Source of the DNA: Pontimicrobium aquaticum
GTDB taxonomy: Bacteria; Bacteroidota; Bacteroidia; Flavobacteriales; Flavobacteriaceae
Assembly (NCBI RefSeq): GCF_005047595.1
Contig: NZ_SUPL01000009.1
Location: 1 to 64,000 of the forward strand
Length of the DNA: 64,000 nt
Direction of reading: 5' to 3'
Below the pieces are notes generated by a model. That model was not told the origin of the DNA. It saw only the letters and a list, made by a program, of their open reading frames with translations, and searched no databases. The position numbers and the translations under genes are program-made. Positions 60,401 to 64,000 of this stretch are shown here, in pieces; positions within the stretch are counted from its first letter, which is position 1; the number at the start of each line of letters is the position of its first letter.

Positions 60401-61639
60401 TCCAGGTACCAAAATACCTGATTGAACCGTTGCAATATCTCTAATATCGTCTGTAATTTGAGAGCCAGCTCCACCAATATTAGTAGGATCGTATGCGTTA
60501 TTAGTGTTGTTTGGATATGCATTTGGACCTGCTGTAATATTCACTGCCGAACCAATGTTAGCTGGATTAGATTCTCCTAAGTCTTGCAAGGCTACAACGT
60601 TTCTTACATCGTCTGTTTGATTAGAACGGTTGGTTACCCAAACCTCTATTCTTGTAACTTGAATTGGTGAATTTATATAAGGATAAGTTTCTAAAGCTGA
60701 ATCGTAATTATCTCTAAAGTATTGCGCTAAAAAGAAGTGTCTGTTTTCGTCGTAATCTAATCCGAAAAACTCAAATTCTTGTAAGGTGCCTCCACCTTGG
60801 GCCACCACCGTTCGTGTTTGCGATTTTTGTTCAGAAAATATTCCTGTAATAGTTGTTTTTCCAAACTGTAATTGTGTTTTTACACCAAATAAACTCTGTG
60901 CTCCAGTAATTAATGAGCTGTTTAAAGGCATGCTTACATTACCTACTTCTATTTTCTGAATAATATCATCTTCTGTAGGAGTATATTCTAATTTTATAAG
61001 ATTTTGAAAATCGTAGCTAGATTGGGTGTCGTAATTAGCAGTTACTTGTAGCCTTGTTCCAACTTTACCCAATAAACTAAGTTCTATTCTTTGGTCAAAA
61101 TCAAACGTGAAATTACTTCTATTTCTTGGTGAAAACGATGGATTGTCTTGCTTGGTGTATAAAATTCCTAAATCCATTTCAACCGACCCTTGTGGAATAA
61201 CTTCAATAGTACTTCCTCCAAAAACGGATTCAAAAAAATCGGAATCTACATATAGTTCTGGTATTAAATTTTTCTTAGCATCTTCTAAGCCTGCTTTCTT
61301 CCCATCGTATGCATCAATTTTTTCTTTATAATAATTACGCAAGGTTTCTTGAGCCACCAGTTTTCTGAATTCTTCAGGTGTTAAGATTATTGGGTAATTA
61401 ATATTTATAGTTCCTAAACTTTGATTATAGATATATCTGTCAGTTAAAGGATCGTATGTGTATTTAGAAACTATACTGTCTGGATTCGGTAATAATAAAT
61501 TATTAAACGAAAACGTCGTACTTGTTGAGTCTCTAACTGTTGTTTGTTGCGCAAAAGTGGCAATATATAATAGTAACATAATGCTTGTTAACGCATATGT
61601 TCTAGTAGATTTGTGAAAATTAATGTTGGCGGCTTTCAA
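54434..61639 (-). CDS. sprA: SprA, the type IX secretion outer-membrane translocon
   Basis: SprA forms the giant outer-membrane beta-barrel through which type IX substrates leave the cell, and is required for gliding. The 2401-residue product matches SprA length. It has a signal segment (about 12-31, LTSIMLLLYIATFAQ), an early STIEVIPQGSVEMDLGILY segment, repeated barrel segments and a terminal TSIRSGLTLRYNFGN. The start is TTG at 61639, six bases after the ruvA stop; no ATG precedes residue 21 inside the signal segment. Transcription probably comes from before ruvA. Its substrates include proteins like the type-B protein at 12975-15704. Confidence 0.96.
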   Translation of the reverse strand: MKAANINFHKSTRTYALTSIMLLLYIATFAQQTTVRDSTSTTFSFNNLLLPNPDSIVSKYTYDPLTDRYIYNQSLGTININYPIILTPEEFRKLVAQETLRNYYKEKIDAYDGKKAGLEDAKKNLIPELYVDSDFFESVFGGSTIEVIPQGSVEMDLGILYTKQDNPSFSPRNRSNFTFDFDQRIELSLLGKVGTRLQVTANYDTQSSYDFQNLIKLEYTPTEDDIIQKIEVGNVSMPLNSSLITGAQSLFGVKTQLQFGKTTITGIFSEQKSQTRTVVAQGGGTLQEFEFFGLDYDENRHFFLAQYFRDNYDSALETYPYINSPIQVTRIEVWVTNRSNQTDDVRNVVALQDLGESNPANIGSAVNITAGPNAYPNNTNNAYDPTNIGGAGSQITDDIRDIATVQSGILVPGVNEGFDYGKLENARKLQEGSEFTVNTQLGYISLNQRLQNDEILAVAYQFTVGDQVYQVGEFANDGVDATDVSVDSGTGNTIVSNNSLILKMLKSTVTSVDQPIWDLMMKNIYNTGAFNLEREDFKLNIFYTESSPVNYITPVGTTLFPTPGPNEDALEETPLLRVFNLDKLNYNNDPQFNGDGFFDFVPGITVIQQNGKIIFTNVEPFGKYLFDILDIDNNPSDNEADYDDPTQYNPNQAKYVYDKLYKSTKTAALEDGEKNKFQIKGRYKAGGGGGIPIGAFNVPQGSVKVTAGGRVLVEGVDYTVNYQMGTVQILDPALQASNTPIQVSVENNAVFGQQTKRFTGINVEHQFNENFVLGATFLNLNERPITQKANYGTEPINNTIFGVNANFSTEVPFLTRLANKLPNIDTDVQSNVSLRGEFAYLLPGAPKGSDFQGEATTYVDDFEGTQNAIDLLSPISWSLSSRPKALGIGGSSEDDNGIQNGYNRALLNWYSIDPIFYSGQRPTGISDDDMSNLYTRRIFIDEIFPQQDIVQGQPTVINSLDLAYYPAERGPYNFQPGAEDGILDDPIDSWAGITRQLTSTDFEQANVEYVEFWLQDPFLDNPTNPGGKLTLNLGNISEDIIKDGRKQYENGLPENGDVSAIQPTPSWGTVVPQNQALIYAFSTLGQQRANQDVGFDGYDDVEEASVFSAFSGLEDPANDNYTYFLNTTGDVFERYKKYNGVEGNSPDTFTQTNRGSTTQPDVEDINRDNTMNTIDSYFEYEFDITPSSLANVNNTFIRDRKTTTVTLPNGDSRQVKWYQFRIPLTAYTNQIGGITDFRSIRFMRLYLSEFAENTVMRFGSLDLVRSDWRRYQQSLDDDTNNDLDGTDFNVGIIGIQENDGRYVSPPGVEREQLNNNNTLVRQNEQSLVVNVCKLEPKDSRAVFKNINVDMRQFKKLRMFMHAEQGAALGLQDGDAVGFIRMGNDFTQNYYQIEIPLAVSTTGSTIDTEVWKPENEINLPIEVLAKIKALGISAGTLGDEDPTFYDVIDGVLQETSIPEFSSYTIGQQRVAIKGNPNFGDIRTLMVGIKNSHETTVDVCTEVWFNELRLSDMDNEGGWAAIASMDSNIADFMDISATGRRSTTGFGTIEQGPNQRSREDVKQYDVVTNVNLGQLLPKKWGVQIPFNYGQSEELVTPEYDQQYKDIKLQDRLDAATTNAEKETIKKQSEDYTKRQSINFIGVRKQRTGEAKPKFYDVENLTLNYSYNQVEHRDFEIENSLNQNVRVGANYNFSFDPIKIEPFKKNDSLFKGKYWKILKDFNFNLLPSSISVNTDFMRQFNKQKFRDLDLGGTNIGIEELYRRNYTFDFQYNINYNLTDALSLNFSASNNNIVRNYFVDDNLNGAQDPSKDVWDGFFDVGDPNRQFQQLGINYELPLNKIPALEFLRATYAYTGDFLWQKGSDLYGNLTINGSTYDLGNTISNASSHTLNANLDMNRLYRYLGLVRKNSSAKSNTQRGVPPGGQPRGNQQPTTTTKKNGLYNAAIDVLTTVKRIQFDYTQRNGTYLPGYMETPGFIGTLKPTFGFTFGSQRDIRYLAAKNGWLTVFPEFNQQYTEEESKILNFSAALEPMQDLKIDLTGGRTYNENLTESFNTIDSNNDGLSDGYNPLIRNAFGNFNISTSMIKTAFASSDENGSETFDNFRANRLEIARRLASKAGIDVNNPANLDAEGYPLGFGKTNQAVLLPAFLSAYTGKDAGKVSLGAFRDIPIPNWTLKYTGLMKLPWFKKHFKRFSVTHGYNSIYTINQFRSNLDYNAFDPNADYASQNPNVLDQSGNYKNETLFSAVALTEMFSPLVKVDFEMKNSMKILAEIKKDRRLFLSFDNNLLTEIKGSEYVFGLGYRIKDVKINSKMAGPRNVIKSDLNMKADISIRENKTIIRYLDLENNQVTAGQTIWGLKYTADYAFSKNLTGIFYFDYTFSEYAISTAFPQTSIRSGLTLRYNFGN

Positions 61640-61644
61640 ATCAA

Positions 61645-62226
61645 TTATAATTTTTTTAAGGCTTCTTTTATAATAGCTTCGACACTTGCTTCTTGGTTGC
61701 TGGAAACAATTTTATCTACAACGCGTTCGGATTGCTTTTTGGCAAAACCAAGAACTTCTAATGCAGATAACGCTTCATCTTTATTAGTATTGCTTTGGAA
61801 TGTAATTCCTTCATCAATATCGTAGGCTTTTAAAACTTTATCTTTTAGTTCTATCACAACACGTTGCGCGGTTTTAAGACCAATACCTTTAACTGACTGA
61901 ATTAAAGCTACGTCTTCTACTGCAATTGCTTCCCTAACCTGTTTAGGTGTTAAGGACGATAACATGGTTCGTGCTGTACTTGTTCCAATACCACTTACAG
62001 AAATAAGTAGTCTAAAAATTTGTCTTTCACCAAGCGATGAAAACCCATAAAGTGTATGCGAATCTTCTTTAACTTGAAGATGCGTATAGAGTTTTAGATG
62101 TTCTTGATTGGGTATTTGAGAATACGTATGCAATGAAATATTTAGCAAATAGCCAACACCATTACAATCAATCACAACATCTGTAGGATTTTTTTCAACA
62201 AGTTTACCTTGTATATGCGTAATCAT
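61645..62226 (-). CDS. ruvA: Holliday junction branch migration protein RuvA
   Basis: RuvA binds four-way DNA junctions and loads RuvB. The 193-residue protein has MITHIQGKLVEKNPTDVVID (OB-fold domain), FRLLISVSGIGTSTARTMLS and IQSVKGIGLKTAQRVVIELK (helix-hairpin-helix motifs), and a short C-terminal domain III (ALSALEVLGFAKKQSERVVD). Length is normal. It leads into sprA with a five-base spacer, an arrangement seen in flavobacteria. Confidence 0.96.
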   Translation of the reverse strand: MITHIQGKLVEKNPTDVVIDCNGVGYLLNISLHTYSQIPNQEHLKLYTHLQVKEDSHTLYGFSSLGERQIFRLLISVSGIGTSTARTMLSSLTPKQVREAIAVEDVALIQSVKGIGLKTAQRVVIELKDKVLKAYDIDEGITFQSNTNKDEALSALEVLGFAKKQSERVVDKIVSSNQEASVEAIIKEALKKL

Positions 62227-62247
62227 AGATTTGGTTTAGTTACGCTC

Positions 62248-62255
62248 CAAATGTA
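62248..62255 (-). promoter_or_regulatory. -7 box of the ruvA-sprA transcript
   Basis: On the minus strand TACATTTG fits TAnnTTTG and lies 22 bases before the ruvA ATG, in the 79-base gap after maeB. No TTG is present at the expected distance, so it is only partly supported. Confidence 0.4.
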
Positions 62256-62305
62256 ATAAAATAATTATACATTATAACGACATAATCTAACCGCAGACCC
62301 TAGTT

Positions 62306-64000
62306 TTACACTCTTTTTTGCTTTTTTTGAGCATCTATTACCGCAATTGCTGCCATATTTACTATTTCATCAACACTAGCATCTAGCTGTAAAATGTGTG
62401 CTGGTTTTTTTAATCCCATCATAATTGGGCCAATATTTTCGGCCTTATTTAACTCTTTTAAAAGCTTGTAAGTAATATTTGCCGAATCTAAGTTAGGAAA
62501 TATCAATGTGTTAACTTTTCGTCCAGCTAATTTTGAAGAAGGAAAAATATCTTGGCGCATTTCATTATTTAAAGCAAAGTCTGTTTGAAATTCACCATCA
62601 ACAATTAAACTAGGGTAATAACGATGCAAATACGATACGGCTTGCCTTACTTTTGATGCCTTTTCGTTACTTGATGATCCAAAATTAGAATACGAAATCA
62701 TTGCCATAACTGGTTCTATGCCAAACATTTTTACTGTAGTAGCCGTCATTTGAGCTATTTTAGCAAGGTCTTTTGAGCTAGGATCTATATTAATAGAGGT
62801 ATCACTTAAAAATAAAGGTCCTCGTTGTGTCATTAACACATTAGTTGTTGCAATTCTAGTAGCTCCTTTGTCAAGTCCAATTAATTCTAACATTGGTTTT
62901 ACAACCGTTGGATAATTTCTTGAAAACCCTGAAATAAGCGCATCAGCATCACCTTCATTTACCATCATTGCAGCATAATAATTACGTTCACGCATGAGCT
63001 TTTTGGCAGTATGCTGTGTAATGCCGCGTCTATTTCGTTGGCTCCAATAAATATTTGCATAGGCATTTTTGGTTGCTTCTTGCTCATCAGATTTTGGATC
63101 AATTATTTCTACATCAGCTTCAAATTCGATTTCTTCTTTTAGCTTTTCAATTTTATCTCTTCGTCCCAACAAAATTGGTATGGCTATACCTTCTTCATGA
63201 ACTATTTGCGCTGCTTTTAAAACCGTTAATTGGTCTGCTTCAGCAAAAACAACACGCTTTGGGTTTAATTTTGCTCGACTGTGTAACAAACGCACTAGCT
63301 TATTATCATGTCCCAATCGCTGCAGTAAAAGTTCTTCGTATCTTTCCCAATCTTCAATGGGCTCAGTAGCTACACCACTATCCATAGCTGCTTTAGCAAC
63401 CGCTGGCGGGACTACACTTATTAACCTTGGATCAAAAGGTTTAGGTATAATATACTCTTTACCAAATGTTAAACGTGTTTCGCCATAGGCAACATTTACT
63501 TGTTCCGGAACGGGTTCTTTGGCTAATTCTGCTAATGCAATAACAGCTGCTTTTTTCATCTCCTCATTAATAGAAGTTGCTCTAACATCTAAAGCACCTC
63601 TAAAAATAAAAGGAAAACCTAGCACATTATTTACTTGGTTAGGATGATCGCTACGTCCAGTTGCCATAATAATATCATCTCTAGTATCAATTGCCAATTG
63701 GTAAGCGATTTCAGGATCAGGATTTGCCATAGCAAAAACTATTGGGTTTTTTGCCATGGTTTTTAGCATCCCAGGTGTTACAATATTTGATGTTGATAAA
63801 CCAATGAACACATCGGCATCTTCCATGGCGTCCTCAAGTGTGTTAATATCTCTAGATGTAGCAAATTCTGCTTTTTGAGATGTTAAATTATCTCTGTCTT
63901 TTCTAATAACGCCTTTACTATCTAACATGACAATATTCTCACGCTCTGCTCCAAACGATTGATATAAGCGTGTACAAGAAATCGCAGCTGCTCCAGCACC
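62306..64000 (-). CDS. maeB: NADP-dependent malic enzyme with phosphotransacetylase domain, N-terminus outside window
   Basis: MaeB converts malate to pyruvate with NADP reduction. The frame is open to the right edge of the window, so only the last 564 residues are seen. They start in the NAD(P)-binding domain (GAGAAAISCTRLYQSFG, then GLSTSNIVTPGM and FAMANPDPEI). About residue 225 onward is a phosphate acetyltransferase-like domain (PKRVVFAEADQLTVLKAAQI), which in MaeB proteins is regulatory rather than catalytic. The first ATG in the window at 63928 is internal, not the start. It ends 79 bases before ruvA. Confidence 0.93.
   Translation of the reverse strand, partial: GAGAAAISCTRLYQSFGAERENIVMLDSKGVIRKDRDNLTSQKAEFATSRDINTLEDAMEDADVFIGLSTSNIVTPGMLKTMAKNPIVFAMANPDPEIAYQLAIDTRDDIIMATGRSDHPNQVNNVLGFPFIFRGALDVRATSINEEMKKAAVIALAELAKEPVPEQVNVAYGETRLTFGKEYIIPKPFDPRLISVVPPAVAKAAMDSGVATEPIEDWERYEELLLQRLGHDNKLVRLLHSRAKLNPKRVVFAEADQLTVLKAAQIVHEEGIAIPILLGRRDKIEKLKEEIEFEADVEIIDPKSDEQEATKNAYANIYWSQRNRRGITQHTAKKLMRERNYYAAMMVNEGDADALISGFSRNYPTVVKPMLELIGLDKGATRIATTNVLMTQRGPLFLSDTSINIDPSSKDLAKIAQMTATTVKMFGIEPVMAMISYSNFGSSSNEKASKVRQAVSYLHRYYPSLIVDGEFQTDFALNNEMRQDIFPSSKLAGRKVNTLIFPNLDSANITYKLLKELNKAENIGPIMMGLKKPAHILQLDASVDEIVNMAAIAVIDAQKKQKRV

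Noticed and set aside
1-64000. CRISPR array or defence island
   Set aside because: No regularly spaced repeats and no Cas, restriction or toxin-antitoxin pair were recognised anywhere in the window.

Overview
The window reads as a stretch of chromosome from a member of the Flavobacteriaceae (Bacteroidota). The evidence is AT-rich DNA, a short 287-residue primary sigma factor, promoters of the TTG-N18-20-TAnnTTTG type, near absence of Shine-Dalgarno sequences, the type IX secretion translocon gene sprA with the gliding gene remB, a PorP/SprF-family protein, and a T9SS type-B sorting domain. The species cannot be named from the sequence alone. Almost all of the window is core genome. The only mobile DNA seen is the end of an IS3-family element at the left edge.

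Layout. 1-123: IS end with the start of its transposase gene. 132-437: tRNA-Leu(TAA) and tRNA-Gly(GCC) with their promoter and terminator. 455-6337: mutS, a SpoU-type rRNA/tRNA methyltransferase, a GyrI-like protein, a fused folK-deoxynucleoside kinase and a queuosine-precursor transporter. 6397-12657: an AsmA-like protein, rpoD, rpsU, a DUF2797 protein and a GH3-like adenylase. 12975-16502: a secreted T9SS substrate and a lipoprotein esterase. 16663-22068: the proteostasis block tig-clpP-clpX, then pdxJ with a hydrolase and a small membrane protein. 22157-30579: an envelope block with a CBS protein, nadK, a DUF6089 protein, uppS, bamA, two Skp/OmpH chaperones and murI. 30581-37390: a gamma-carbonic-anhydrase-like protein, a PorP-like protein, an Nfu scaffold, a DUF255 thioredoxin-like protein, a DUF1304 protein, mscS and tsaB. 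37394-43063: a five-gene MacAB-TolC-like efflux system. 43156-48345: a cytochrome oxidase biogenesis operon (ctaB, two subunit III genes, subunit IV, two SCO-type proteins, a DUF420 protein and a small CxxC membrane protein). 48488-49604: a metallo-beta-lactamase-fold protein and an orphan small protein. 49637-61639: the gliding/T9SS block remB, two tonB paralogues, vanZ, gcvH, sprA. 61645-64000: ruvA and the 3' part of maeB.

How the genes work together. BamA and the Skp proteins build the outer membrane into which SprA, RemB and the PorP-like protein insert. SprA exports proteins such as the 909-residue type-B substrate encoded here. The oxidase genes supply haem O/A and copper-delivery functions for a cytochrome oxidase whose catalytic subunits I and II are not in the window.

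Points worth a second look. At least nine genes appear to start at TTG or GTG, including mutS, uppS, bamA, tsaB and sprA. A 31-bp exact direct repeat marks a probable lost third tonB copy next to remB, whose own N-terminus looks like a TonB C-terminal domain. The oxidase operon carries a 72-residue CxxC protein and a SCO-like paralogue without copper ligands, both candidates for undescribed assembly factors. I found no CRISPR array, prophage or defence island.
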